This document shows, one piece after another, positions 26,789 through 35,336 of a stretch of DNA of 64,000 bases. The notes under the pieces are model-generated. The model searched no databases and was not told the DNA's origin. It was given only the letters and a program-made list of their open reading frames with translations. Source of the stretch: Phycisphaerales bacterium (lineage in GTDB: Bacteria > Planctomycetota > Phycisphaerae > Phycisphaerales > UBA1924). A program made the position numbers and the translations under genes. The stretch lies in assembly GCA_029260395.1 (NCBI GenBank), contig JAJDDJ010000009.1:546448-610447 (forward strand), written 5' to 3'. Position 1 is the stretch's first letter. Each line of letters starts with the position of its first letter.

Positions 26789-27958
26789 ATGGCCGAGGCT
26801 CTTCGTGACTTGCTGCGGTGTGTGCTGACCCCGGGTCTGGGGCCGGTGCTGCTGGATCGGCTCTGCGAGGCGTTCGGCTCGCCCGAGGCGGTGTTGCGCG
26901 CGAGTCGGCGTGAGCTTGAGGCCTGCCGGGGTATCGGGGCGGGCAAGGCCGAGGCGATCGCCAAGGGGCTGCGCGAGAGCGCGAGCCTGGCAGATGCGGA
27001 ACTTGAACTCGCGGCCAAGCTGGGCGTGACACTAATCGCCAAATCGAGCGCAGCGTACCCGGAGGTGCTGAGGTGCATCCCGAGCGCCCCGCCGATGTTG
27101 TATGTGCTGGGCCAACTCGATGCGGGGATTGAGGGCATTGGGATTGTGGGTTCGCGCAAGTGCACGGCGTACGGCGTGGAACAGGCTGAGCGGTTCGCGA
27201 TGGGCCTGAGCGAAGCGGGACTGACAGTGGTTTCGGGCGGTGCGAGGGGGATCGATGCAGCAGCGCATCGAGGAGCGCTGCGAGCGCGCAGCGCCACGGT
27301 CGCGGTGCTCGGGTGCGGGCTGGCCAACCGGTACCCGCCGGAGAACGGGCCGCTGTTTGATGCGATTCTTGAGGGCGGCGGGGCGCTGGTGAGCGAGCTG
27401 CCGCTACGGACCCAGCCGCAGGCGAAGTTCTTTCCGGGGCGCAACCGGATCGTGAGCGGGCTGAGTTTGGGCGTGCTGGTGATCGAGGCGTCGGCGGGAT
27501 CGGGCGCGCTGATTACCGCGCGGTACGCGGGCGACGACCACGGCCGGGAGGTCATGGTCGTGCCGGGGCGGGTGGACTCGGCTGCGAGCGAGGGCTCGCT
27601 AGGCCTGCTCAAGGCGGGCGCTGCCACGGTGGTGACGGGCGTGCGCGATGTGGTGGGGCTGGTCGAGGCATCGGCGCACCACCTTCGGGTGGGCACACAC
27701 GCCAGGCGGTTCAGCCAGCCGAACCACGACTCGAGCGCAGCCCCGCGGGATCGCACCGGGCCGCCGGCTTTGCGGGCGGCGGTGCTGCCAACAGACCCGC
27801 ATCAAAGGGCGATTGTGGAGGCGCTCGACGAGCCGAGAACGCTGGACCAGGTGATGGAACGAAGCGGGCTTGGTGCGGGTGAGCTTCGCGCGGCCCTGAC
27901 CATGCTGGAGATTCAGGGCTCGGTACGCCGGCAGGGTGAGCGGTTGGTGCTCGGGTGA
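26789..27958 (+). CDS. dprA: DNA-processing protein A (DprA/Smf)
   Basis: 389 aa. N-terminal helix-hairpin-helix-like region (GSPEAVLRASRRELEACRGI) about residues 25-60. The Rossmann-like DprA core follows with GIVGSRKCTAYG, SGGARGIDAAAHRGAL, LGCGLANRYPPEN, then FFPGRNRIVSGLS and VVEAS-type LVIEASAGSGALITARYA. A C-terminal winged-helix (about 325-389: LDEPRTLDQVMERSGL, LTMLEIQGSVRR) matches DprA_WH. DprA loads RecA onto incoming single-stranded DNA in natural transformation and is widespread in non-competent bacteria too. Start at ATG 26789. It is a single gene; lexA lies about 690 bp downstream. Confidence 0.95.
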   Translation: MAEALRDLLRCVLTPGLGPVLLDRLCEAFGSPEAVLRASRRELEACRGIGAGKAEAIAKGLRESASLADAELELAAKLGVTLIAKSSAAYPEVLRCIPSAPPMLYVLGQLDAGIEGIGIVGSRKCTAYGVEQAERFAMGLSEAGLTVVSGGARGIDAAAHRGALRARSATVAVLGCGLANRYPPENGPLFDAILEGGGALVSELPLRTQPQAKFFPGRNRIVSGLSLGVLVIEASAGSGALITARYAGDDHGREVMVVPGRVDSAASEGSLGLLKAGAATVVTGVRDVVGLVEASAHHLRVGTHARRFSQPNHDSSAAPRDRTGPPALRAAVLPTDPHQRAIVEALDEPRTLDQVMERSGLGAGELRAALTMLEIQGSVRRQGERLVLG

Positions 27959-28165
27959 GGCAAGGCGAGGCCAAGCCACGGTTTTGGGGCCGTCGGGGGA
28001 CTGTTCCCGCGAGACTGGGTGGAGTTTTGTGATTTACTGGTTGTGCTAGTGTATCAAATACCGATCATTGGCTTGCGTAAGTTCAAGGTTGGGTGTACGC
28101 TCGGTCGATATGGTTCGTGTTCGGATAGCGATTGGCGGAGCCAACAGCGAGCGAAAGGATGTGCT

Positions 28166-28647
28166 GTGCTGAACTGGCTTCGCAAAGTGAGCGGGACCGA
28201 TGATCGCGGAAGGCCCGGCGTTACCGGGCGTGATCGGGTCGGTGGGGCGGTGCTCCGTTTGGGCCCGGGCGGCGATTTTGACCGCGAGTTCGAGGCGGAC
28301 CCGAACCGCAGGGGATCGTTCGCCGAACGGATGCCCGGACCAAGACTTGGCGGCGGATCGGGCGGCGAACCGGTAGCTGGCCAACTGGCGCTGCTGACGA
28401 CTGTCGTGCTCATGCTCGAAGACCAGTCGGCAAGTCTGAGCCGGTGCGCCCGTTGGCCGAGGCGGGCCGAGGTTCGGGCGGCGCGAGGGTTCGCACCGGG
28501 CAGCGGGCATCGCAGAACAGAGACCATGTCGGCGGCGCTCGCGTGCGCAGCCGAGGCGGAACACACACGTTGCACCCCGATGGGTGCGCTCAACGCAAGG
28601 GGTGCCCACCACGGGTTCCCCGCAGCAACGAAGAGAGCGAACGATGA
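28166..28647 (+). other. lexA leader region: possible small gene with a frame break
   Basis: The 685-bp gap 27959-28643 holds no clear gene. AAAGGA at 28154-28159 sits 6 nt before a GTG at 28166 that opens a frame rich in G/C third positions (start reading LNWLRKVSGTDD, later QLALLTTVVLMLEDQSASL). That frame has no stop before it runs 200 bp into lexA. The -1 frame is also open and G/C-third-rich from about 28440 and ends TGA at 28645-28647, overlapping the lexA ATG. This fits one short gene with an indel or shift near 28430, a decayed gene, or chance. An A+T-rich stretch with the dyad GTATCAAATAC around 28052-28062 is the likeliest promoter or operator area. Confidence 0.3.
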
Positions 28648-29258
28648 ATCTCACTCCCAAGCAGCTCCGCATTTTGCAGTTGATCCGCGATTGGCGGGTT
28701 CGCCATGGCTATTCGCCGACGATGCAGGAGCTGGCCGACGAAATCGGGGTCAGCAAGGTCACCGTGTTCGAGCACGTCGAGGCGCTCATCAAGAAAGGGG
28801 CGTTGGTCCGCGAGGCCAACAAGGCACGCTCCCTTTCCATCGCTGACGGGATCGCGGTTCCCGACGAGAACAGGCCGCTGCGGTTCCCGCTGGTGGGCAA
28901 GATCGCGGCGGGGTACCCGATCGAGAAGGTCGAGAACCGTGACGAGATCGATCTGAACGATCTGCTGGGATCGACCGCGGCCAAGCAGGACACAACGTTC
29001 GCGCTCGAGGTCGAGGGCGACTCGATGCGCGACGAGGGCATTCTGGATGGTGACCTGATTATCGTTGAACGCCGACAGGTGGCGGCCAATGGTGACCGGG
29101 TCGTCGCGCTGTTGCCCGATGGCTCGACCACGCTCAAGACGTTCTACAAGGAAGACGACCACATTCGGCTTCAGCCGGCGAACCCGGACTTCGAGCCGAT
29201 CCGCGTGAAGTTCTGTCAGATTCAGGGCTGCGTGAAGGCGGTCGTTCGGCGGTACTGA
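28644..29258 (+). CDS. lexA: LexA repressor/protease
   Basis: 204 aa from ATG 28644. N-terminal winged helix-turn-helix (residues 1-65) with LTPKQLRILQLIRDW, GYSPTMQELADEIGVSKVTV and EHVEALIKKGALVRE. The autocleavage site is the Ala-Gly in KIAAGYPIE (about residue 92). The S24 peptidase domain has the catalytic Ser in VEGDSMRDEGI and the Lys in VVALLPDGSTTLKTFYKE. RecA-stimulated self-cleavage of LexA derepresses SOS genes. The start may be coupled to an upstream frame by ATGA. No recognised SOS box was identified in its leader. Confidence 0.96.
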   Translation: MNLTPKQLRILQLIRDWRVRHGYSPTMQELADEIGVSKVTVFEHVEALIKKGALVREANKARSLSIADGIAVPDENRPLRFPLVGKIAAGYPIEKVENRDEIDLNDLLGSTAAKQDTTFALEVEGDSMRDEGILDGDLIIVERRQVAANGDRVVALLPDGSTTLKTFYKEDDHIRLQPANPDFEPIRVKFCQIQGCVKAVVRRY

Positions 29259-29303
29259 GCCCGTTCGCGGCATCTGGCAAGCGCCGGAACAGTCGCGTGG
29301 AAG

Positions 29304-30137
29304 CTAGAAGCGTTTGTGGGCTGGGCGTTCGGACTTATCGCGCAGGCCGAGGATGGCGCGCGCGATGACAAGGTCGGTCGGCCGGGTGATCTTGATGTTC
29401 TCGGCTTCGCCTTCGACGAGCACCACGCGCCCCTGCTGTTGTTCGCCGCGCAGTTCGATGAGGCGCTCAACCAATTGTGCGTCGTCGGTGCTGGAAAGAT
29501 CGCTCTGGGCGTAAGCCCGACGGAGCAGGTCGGCTTCGAACACCTGCGGTGTTTGCGCCATCCAGATGTGCTGCCTCGACACGGTCTGCTCGACGGGCCA
29601 GACGACATCGTCGTCGGCGCTCTGGGTGCCCAGGATTCCTGCGAGCGGGTCGGGCTCGGCGGATTCGATCGGGTCGGAGGCGGCTCGTTTGAGCGTTTCG
29701 CTCGCAGGCAGGGCGGGCACGACCGCGGGGTGCTGGCGTGCTGCGGCAAACAACCGATCGAGGAGGACGCTGGAGAGGCAGGGCCTTGCGGCATCGTGGA
29801 CCGCGATATGCGTTGCCTCGGGCGGAACGGTTTCGAGCAGGGCGCGGACGGTTTGGTAGCGATGGTCTTGGCCGCCTCGAATGAGAGCGATGCCGAGCAG
29901 AGCGAGCGTGTCGCCGTGGCGGAGTTTGAAGGCCTCGAAAGCGTCCTCGCGAGCTGGGCCTGCGACGGCGAGGTGAACGATTTCGGCATCGGGGCTGGAG
30001 TAATTGTTGAAAGCGTCAAGGGTTCGGTGCAGCACGGGGCGTTCGCCGAGCGGTTCGTCGAGCTTGGAGCGGTTGCCGCCATCGGGGTTGAAACGAGCCG
30101 AGGCACCGGCGGCTGGGATGAGCACAGCGATTTTCAT
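29304..30137 (-). CDS. ispD: 2-C-methyl-D-erythritol 4-phosphate cytidylyltransferase
   Basis: 277 aa, longer than the usual 230. Nucleotidyltransferase start IAVLIPAAGASARF with the Lys in SKLDEPLGERPVL; later THIAVHDAARPCLSS, RQHIWMAQTPQVFEADLL with the Thr-Pro-Gln motif, DDAQLVERL and EAENIKITRPTDL. IspD makes CDP-methylerythritol in the non-mevalonate isoprenoid pathway, upstream of undecaprenyl phosphate used by MraY. Residues 150-200 hold an extra, poorly conserved insert (LKRAASDPIESAEPD). Convergent with lexA, 46 bp apart. No ispF is adjacent. Confidence 0.95.
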   Translation of the reverse strand: MKIAVLIPAAGASARFNPDGGNRSKLDEPLGERPVLHRTLDAFNNYSSPDAEIVHLAVAGPAREDAFEAFKLRHGDTLALLGIALIRGGQDHRYQTVRALLETVPPEATHIAVHDAARPCLSSVLLDRLFAAARQHPAVVPALPASETLKRAASDPIESAEPDPLAGILGTQSADDDVVWPVEQTVSRQHIWMAQTPQVFEADLLRRAYAQSDLSSTDDAQLVERLIELRGEQQQGRVVLVEGEAENIKITRPTDLVIARAILGLRDKSERPAHKRF

Positions 30138-30454
30138 GGGCTGTATGGTAGAGCCCGGTATGAGCGACTGAAGGCGTCGGCGGGCGACCGGCGGCTTGCC
30201 CCGGTTGCGTCTAAGCGGAGAATTCGGGTAGGAAATCTCCCCGGTTGCCGCGCCAGAGACGCTGAGACGGTGTAAACTCGGACTCTTGCTTGTTATGCCC
30301 CACTAAGTTGGGGCGCGATCTCAGCGGGCTCGTGGGAGGGACCCCAGCTGCTGAGGGCGTCAAGAGGATCAGCTCTGATCGACCAGGGTGGGTCAGCAGA
30401 TTACGACAGCTTGGCCGGCGAGTGCTGGCAGGCGATGAACTGAAAGGGATCACG
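30138..30454 (+). other. 317-bp leader of the OmcB-like lipoprotein gene
   Basis: Divergent intergenic region between ispD (-) and the lipoprotein gene (+). No gene is seen. Two short AT-richer patches (around 30200-30235 and 30270-30310) are the likely promoter areas for each direction, but no convincing -35/-10 pair can be named. The last 20 bases (TGAAAGGGATCACG before ATG 30455) contain the ribosome-binding site. The roughly 150-nt transcribed leader is long for this genome. Confidence 0.35.
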
Positions 30455-32029
30455 ATGATGTTCGGTAAGGTCATGAACCAAGTGGCGGCCATCATGGGAG
30501 CAGGATTGCTCGCCGTAGGTTGCCAGAGCAGCAACCCTGGGCACCGCGAAGGCGGCAACTGGCCCGATACGCCGGACGCGCATGTCTATGTGGCTCCGGC
30601 CCCAGCGCCGGTCGCCGCTCGCGATCCCGCCCCCGCACCCGCACCAACTCCCGCGCCTGTTTACGGCTCGGGCACCATCGCGGCGTTCCCCACGGGGCAC
30701 ACCCGCACGCCTCAGCTTCTGGTCGAGCGCAAGGCTCCCGCGCAGGTTCGCCTGGGCGAGGCCTTCGACTACAGCTACGTGCTGACCAACACGACCGATT
30801 CGACCATGTCGGATATCGAGCTTGTTGAGCAGATCTCCAGCCACTTCCAGGTCATCTCGTCGGAACCCGCTCAGAGCGGCGCCGGCACCTGGTCGATCCC
30901 GTCGCTCGCCCCCGGCGAGAGCGCGGTCGTTCGTGTGACCGGTCGCGCCACCAGCGCCGACGCGGTTAACAGCTGTGCAGAGGCTCGCTACCGCGTGCCG
31001 CTGTGCGACACCATCGACGTGGTTGAGCCCGCTCTGGCCATCGTTCTCGAAGGCCCCGCGGACGCGAACTGCGACTGCTACGACCTCCGCGTGATGGTGA
31101 CCAACACCGGCAGCGGTGTGGCCGAGAACGTTCAGGTCGCGGTCCAGCTTCCCGCTGGCCTGACCACGAACGACTCGCTCAACCTGAGCGCTGGCAACCT
31201 GGCTTCGGGCGAGAGCAAGCAGAGCACGATCCGCGTGTGTGCTTCCAACGCCGGTTCCAACACCGCCAACGCTTCGGCGACCAGCGGTCAGCTGAACGTC
31301 GCGTCGAACCCGGTTACGACCGTTGTTCGCCGTCCCGTGCTGGCCATCAACTGCTCGGCTCCGAGCACCATGTACATCAACAACGCAGCTCCCGTGACGA
31401 TCAATGTCTCCAACACGGGTGATGCTCCCTCCGCGAACACGGTTCTCACCTACAACGTGCCCGCAGGCGCGACCGTCACCGACGCCGGTGACGGCACCGT
31501 TCAGGGCGGTCAGATTGTTTGGAACATGGGCACGCTGGCTGCGGGTGCTTCGATGGACAAGCGAGTGAGCATCCGTCCCGCTGGCATCGGCACCTACAAC
31601 GCCACGGCTTCGGTCAACGGCAGCTGCAACACCGCTGCTTCTTGCCCGCTCTCGACCGAGGTCAAGGGCATCCCGGCTATCCTGCTTGAGGTGGTCGACA
31701 TCGTTGACCCGGTCCTGGTCGGCGAAGAAACCACGTACGTGATCAGCGTGACCAACCAGGGTTCGGCGACGGATACCAACATCCGTATCAGCCACACCCT
31801 CGAAGCCGGCCAGACGTTCGTCAGCGCCGGTGGTGCAACCAACGGCACCTCGACTGGTCAGCAGATCACCTTCGCCCCGCTGCCGAGTCTGGCTGCCGGT
31901 GCGAAGGCCGAGTGGCGTGTCCGCGTCCGTGCGAACGCTGCTGGCTCGGTCCGCTTCTCGACCTCGATGACCAGCGATCAGCTGTCTCGTCCGGTGGAGG
32001 AGACCGAGGCCACCAACCAGTACGAGTAA
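30455..32029 (+). CDS. DUF11-repeat, cysteine-containing outer-surface lipoprotein (OmcB-like)
   Basis: 524 aa from the first of two ATGs. Lipoprotein signal with lipobox LAVGC near residue 23, then a Pro/Ala linker. The rest is four to five immunoglobulin-like 'conserved repeat'/DUF11 domains (about 80-190, 195-285, 290-390, 395-500) with the signatures VTNTGSGVAENVQV, INVSNTGDAPSANT and ISVTNQGSATDTN. Cysteines recur in and between domains (DANCDCYDL, IRVCAS, AINCSAP, NGSCNTAASC), a layout close to the chlamydial large cysteine-rich outer-membrane protein OmcB. Likely exported and disulphide-stabilised at the surface. Codon use is unusually C-ended, suggesting high expression. Followed by a strong terminator. 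Confidence 0.85.
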   Translation: MMFGKVMNQVAAIMGAGLLAVGCQSSNPGHREGGNWPDTPDAHVYVAPAPAPVAARDPAPAPAPTPAPVYGSGTIAAFPTGHTRTPQLLVERKAPAQVRLGEAFDYSYVLTNTTDSTMSDIELVEQISSHFQVISSEPAQSGAGTWSIPSLAPGESAVVRVTGRATSADAVNSCAEARYRVPLCDTIDVVEPALAIVLEGPADANCDCYDLRVMVTNTGSGVAENVQVAVQLPAGLTTNDSLNLSAGNLASGESKQSTIRVCASNAGSNTANASATSGQLNVASNPVTTVVRRPVLAINCSAPSTMYINNAAPVTINVSNTGDAPSANTVLTYNVPAGATVTDAGDGTVQGGQIVWNMGTLAAGASMDKRVSIRPAGIGTYNATASVNGSCNTAASCPLSTEVKGIPAILLEVVDIVDPVLVGEETTYVISVTNQGSATDTNIRISHTLEAGQTFVSAGGATNGTSTGQQITFAPLPSLAAGAKAEWRVRVRANAAGSVRFSTSMTSDQLSRPVEETEATNQYE

Positions 32030-32082
32030 GCCCCATGAGGGAACACTCGACTGGCTGAGTCTCTGACTCTGCTTCTCATGCA

Positions 32083-32117
32083 GGGCGGTACCTTCGGGTG
32101 CCGCCCTGTTCTTTTTT
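32083..32117 (+). terminator. Rho-independent terminator with UUCG loop
   Basis: A 10-bp stem (GGGCGGTACC 32083-32092 with GGTGCCGCCC 32097-32106, one G-U pair) is capped by TTCG and followed by TGTTCTTTTTT. It lies about 54 bp after the OmcB-like gene and before mscS. Confidence 0.9.
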
Positions 32118-32263
32118 GCATGCTGGCAGAGAGCGTTGTTCGCGACGCTTTGGCGGGCAACGTGTGCTTGGCGGGCTCGGGCGCTAGGCTCCGTAGTGGT
32201 ACAAGCAGCCGCATCGCCGAATAAGTTGGCAAACCGCTGTGGCAGAGAACGGAGCTTAGAGAG

Positions 32264-34090
32264 ATGCGAAGTAAAATAATTCGCCTTGCGGTGATCCTGC
32301 TGTGCGTGCTGGCGTTGAGCCCGACGGCGCGTGGGCAAGCCGAGCCTGTCACGTCCACGGAGCTACTCGAATCATCGACCGAGAGCCTGACGCTTCGGCT
32401 GGCTCCGATGCGGCTCGATGAACTTGAGTCGCTGATCGTCCCGGCGATGGAGGAGTTGCAGCGATCGGCGTTCGGGCTGGCTGAGATGTTGCGGCTGAAG
32501 GTGGAGTTGAAAGAGGCTGAGGGGGCGGCGCTCGCGCAGCCAGCATTGGATGAACAAATCACGGTGGCGAGGACGCAGCACGGAGTGCTCATCAGCCGGG
32601 TGAAGCGGTTGTTGGACGCCGCCGAGGCCAAGGGTGCGGACGTGGCCTCCGAGCGGCTCTATGTGCAAGAAGTGAGCGGCCTCGGTCGTGATGCCGAGTC
32701 GGCCGCGACCGCAAAAGCGGAGGCGACCACGCTGGATACGCGGCTCGATGAGATGATCGCCGAGGTGCAATCGATGCCGCCGGTCCACGAGCGGCCCGAG
32801 CCTTGGACGGTGTCGGTTGATGAACTGACGTTGGAGCTTCAGCCTCTGCAGTCTGAGCAGATCGCCGAGCGCGTGAAAGAGTGGCAAGATATCTTGCAAC
32901 TGGAGGTCCGCAAGCGGATCCGGATCGACATCGCGCTCCAGCGGCTCGAGGCAGGCGACGAGGAGTTCGCTCGGAAGTTCTCGGCCGAGGAACGAACAGA
33001 GGCGATGAAGAGGCTCGCGGAGCGGTCCCAGCAGCAGCAGGTGGTCGTGGAGAAGATCGCCGAACGCACCACAGCAGCGGTCAACATGCTCAAGAAACGG
33101 GAGGTGGATGTCGCCGGGGCTCGCAACTACGTGGCGGCCTCGACGGGTCAGCGGTTGAACCTGCTGAACCCATCGGTGCTGAGCTCGCAGGTGCAGAGCT
33201 GGGCGGTGAGCCCTACGGGCGGGGTGAAGGTAGCGCTCAATATCGGCAAGTTTGTAGGCGTGCTGCTGGTGTTCTGGGTGCTCAGTCGGATCGTGCGACG
33301 GGCTGTCAGCGCGGCGATGAATCGGATGCACCGCACTTCGAGCCTGCTGAAAGAGTTCATGGTCAAAAGCGTTTCGCGCGTGACGATGGTGGTGGGCATC
33401 GTGGCAGCGATTTCCGCTGCGGGTTTCGAGATGGGTTGGGCGCTGGCGATGATCGGTGCTGCGGGCTTAGTCATTGGCTTGGCTCTGCAGGGCACGCTGA
33501 GCAACTTTGCGAGTGGGCTGCTGATTCTGTTCTACAAGCCGTTTGATGTCGGCAACGTAGTCGCGGCGGGCGGCGTCAATGGCAAGGTCGACAAGCTGAG
33601 CCTGTTCACGACCACCATCATGACGTTCGACAACCAAGTCATGCACGTGCCCAACAACGAGATTTGGGGCAACGTCATCACCAACGCGACCGGACGCAAG
33701 ACGCGCAGGGTCGATCTGACGTTCGGCGTTGGATACGGCGATGATTTGGCAAAGGCCCAGAGCGTGCTCGAAGAAGTGGTCGCGGGGCACAACAAGGTGC
33801 TCAAGTCGCCCGAGCCCGTCATCAAGGTCAACGAACTCGCGGACAGCAGCGTGAATTTCGTGGTTCGGCCCTGGGTCAAGACGGAGGACTACTGGGATGT
33901 GTACTGGGACTTGATGCGCCAGATCAAAGAGCGGTTCGATGCCGAGGGGCTGAACATCCCGTTCCCGCAGCGCGACCTGCACCTTCCCGGCCCGATCGAG
34001 GTCAAGCTGACCGGCGGTGGGACGGGGTCATCGCACTTCGGCGAGGCCAAGGGCATCGGCAAACAAGCAGGCGCGAAGACCGACGCCTGA
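32264..34090 (+). CDS. MscS-family mechanosensitive channel with periplasmic domain
   Basis: 608 aa. Signal-like N-terminus (LAVILLCVLALSPTARGQ), then about 290 residues of helical, coiled-coil periplasmic region. Membrane helices follow at about 322-345, 370-390 and 395-425. The MscS pore signature is clear: GWALAMIGAAGLVIGLALQG, then LSNFASGLLILFYKPFDVGN, and the beta domain with VMHVPNNEIWGNVITN, closing with DVYWDLMRQIKERFDAEGL. It is longer than E. coli MscS (286 aa) because of the periplasmic domain, as in MscK/YbdG-type channels. Opens under membrane tension to release solutes on hypo-osmotic shock. Convergent with mscL. Confidence 0.93.
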   Translation: MRSKIIRLAVILLCVLALSPTARGQAEPVTSTELLESSTESLTLRLAPMRLDELESLIVPAMEELQRSAFGLAEMLRLKVELKEAEGAALAQPALDEQITVARTQHGVLISRVKRLLDAAEAKGADVASERLYVQEVSGLGRDAESAATAKAEATTLDTRLDEMIAEVQSMPPVHERPEPWTVSVDELTLELQPLQSEQIAERVKEWQDILQLEVRKRIRIDIALQRLEAGDEEFARKFSAEERTEAMKRLAERSQQQQVVVEKIAERTTAAVNMLKKREVDVAGARNYVAASTGQRLNLLNPSVLSSQVQSWAVSPTGGVKVALNIGKFVGVLLVFWVLSRIVRRAVSAAMNRMHRTSSLLKEFMVKSVSRVTMVVGIVAAISAAGFEMGWALAMIGAAGLVIGLALQGTLSNFASGLLILFYKPFDVGNVVAAGGVNGKVDKLSLFTTTIMTFDNQVMHVPNNEIWGNVITNATGRKTRRVDLTFGVGYGDDLAKAQSVLEEVVAGHNKVLKSPEPVIKVNELADSSVNFVVRPWVKTEDYWDVYWDLMRQIKERFDAEGLNIPFPQRDLHLPGPIEVKLTGGGTGSSHFGEAKGIGKQAGAKTDA

Positions 34091-34100
34091 GAGGCGCATG

Positions 34101-34121
34101 AAAACACCCCGGCAAGCGGGG
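34101..34121 (-). terminator. Likely terminator for mscL
   Basis: On the - strand a CCCCG/CGGGG stem (arms 34107-34111 and 34117-34121) is followed by TGTTTTC. It lies 30 bp past the mscL stop. The stem is only 5 bp, so it may be weak. Confidence 0.5.
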
Positions 34122-34150
34122 CGCGCGTGGGCTTGGTGGTTGGCTCTCGA

Positions 34151-34621
34151 TCAGGCTTGCTGCTTGAGCAGGTCGCGGATCTCGGTGAGCAGCACGACGT
34201 CCGCGGGCGGCGCCTTGGGGGCGGCTGCTTCCTGCTCCTTCTCGAACTGCTTTTTGGCGGTGTTGATGGCCTTGACCATCATGAACACCGCGGCAGCAAG
34301 GATGAGGAAGTTGATGGCGACGGTGATGAAGTTGCCGTAGGCGAGCACTGGGCCGAGCTCGCGAGCACGATCGAGGGCGATGGCAGTCTTGGTGGGATCG
34401 GCCATAAGTTCGGCCGCGATCGCCTCCCTAGCCCCCGAAGTGAGAGGGAGGTACAAGTTGCTGAAGTCTGCTTTGCCGAAGATCCCGACGACGGGCATGA
34501 CGAGGTCGCTGATGACGGACTTCACGATGATGCCGAACGCACCGCCGATGATGATGCCGACGGCCATGTCGATCATGTTGCCCTTGACGGCAAATTCGCG
34601 GAAATCTTTGAGTAGGCCCAT
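34151..34621 (-). CDS. mscL: Large-conductance mechanosensitive channel
   Basis: 156 aa. Starts MGLLKDFREFAVKGNMIDMAVG, which is the pore-lining first helix region of MscL, followed by IIIGGAFGIIVKSVISDLVMP and a periplasmic loop, then the second helix (FITVAINFLILAAAVFMM) and a charged C-terminal helix (EIRDLLKQQA). The homopentamer opens just before lysis on severe osmotic down-shock. Periplasmic loop is longer than in E. coli (about 40 residues). Start at ATG 34619-34621, with AGGGAGA upstream on the - strand. Confidence 0.96.
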   Translation of the reverse strand: MGLLKDFREFAVKGNMIDMAVGIIIGGAFGIIVKSVISDLVMPVVGIFGKADFSNLYLPLTSGAREAIAAELMADPTKTAIALDRARELGPVLAYGNFITVAINFLILAAAVFMMVKAINTAKKQFEKEQEAAAPKAPPADVVLLTEIRDLLKQQA

Positions 34622-34783
34622 GGTTGTTTCTCCCTGGTCGATTGGTGGTGGCTACGACCGGTGCGCAGCGGCTTGGCCGACAGGGTAGGGCCACACAGCA
34701 GGTAGAGCCCGGCTTTGGGAGGGGTTCGAGCCGCAAAGAGGGGACCCCAATAGGTTCCTAAGCGATGGGGCGATCGTGCGGCG

Positions 34784-34789
34784 TAGAAT
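34784..34789 (+). promoter_or_regulatory. Candidate -10 element of the tmRNA promoter
   Basis: TAGAAT lies 40 bp before the mature tmRNA 5' end. No good TTGACA-like -35 box is found at 17 bp, so the element is tentative. A similar TAGAAT precedes the SRP RNA gene. Confidence 0.35.
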
Positions 34790-34828
34790 AGTGCGTGCCG
34801 AGGATTCGGCATAGCTGTTTGATAAGTA

Positions 34829-35175
34829 GGGGCCGATCGGTTTCGACCGGACAGGGAAGGCTTGACGTGGCGTGTCGTGGGGCGTGCTGGCCACGTAAAA
34901 AGCACGCAACACTATTAACTGCGAACGAGCAGTACGCTCTCGCGGCTTAACGCCGTGACATCACTCCGCTGACGCCCGATGGGCGGGGTGATGCAAACAT
35001 CGGGCTGGCATCTTCGCGGCGCATCCAGGCGCAGGTGTGAGAATATTTACTGGGAGCTCGGGCGAAGAGGAGGCTGTCGCTGGCCGCCTCAAGCTCTAAA
35101 ATAAAGAAGCGACTACACACGTAGAGGCGTCATGCTGACTGTCACGGGACGGGGGTTCGATTCCCCCCGGCTCCA
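34829..35175 (+). ncRNA. ssrA: Transfer-messenger RNA
   Basis: 347 nt. The 5' end GGGGCCGAUCGGUUUCGACCGG and 3' end CGGGGGUUCGAUUCC...CGGCUCCA form the tRNA-Ala-like half: GGGGCCG pairs with CGGCUCC (one G-U) and the T-arm GGUUCGAUUCC is intact. The resume codon follows CACUAUUAACU; the tag frame at about 34921-34950 reads ANEQYALAA then TAA, nine codons ending in the usual YALAA degradation signal. Pseudoknot-forming GC stems follow. With SmpB it rescues stalled ribosomes and tags the nascent chain. One-piece type. The genomic CCA is encoded at 35173-35175. Confidence 0.97.
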
Positions 35176-35336
35176 TTCCTAGACACTGCAAGACAGTGCT
35201 GGACAAACCACGACTAAGTGTCTCAATCGCAGACACATAGCCGTTGGTCTTGCTCGGACTTTCATGGCCTGCAACTCGTCGCAGAACTCGCCGGCAAGGT
35301 CAGACACGCGGCACTCGACCGGGGCCAGCCGGGCTC
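35176..35336. repeat. Short AGACAC repeats and dyads just downstream of ssrA
   Basis: Immediately after the tmRNA lie CACTG/CAGTG (35186-35200) and GTGTCT/AGACAC (35219-35237) dyads, with further AGACAC at about 35182 and 35303. The dyads have no T run. The 3' end of ssrA is a common integration site for mobile elements, but no integrase gene or second att copy is visible in the window. Confidence 0.3.

Noticed and set aside
30401..32338. Long - strand open frame opposite the OmcB-like gene
   Set aside because: No domain, His/Arg/Val-rich composition, and the + strand gene has a lipobox, repeats, ribosome-binding site and terminator.
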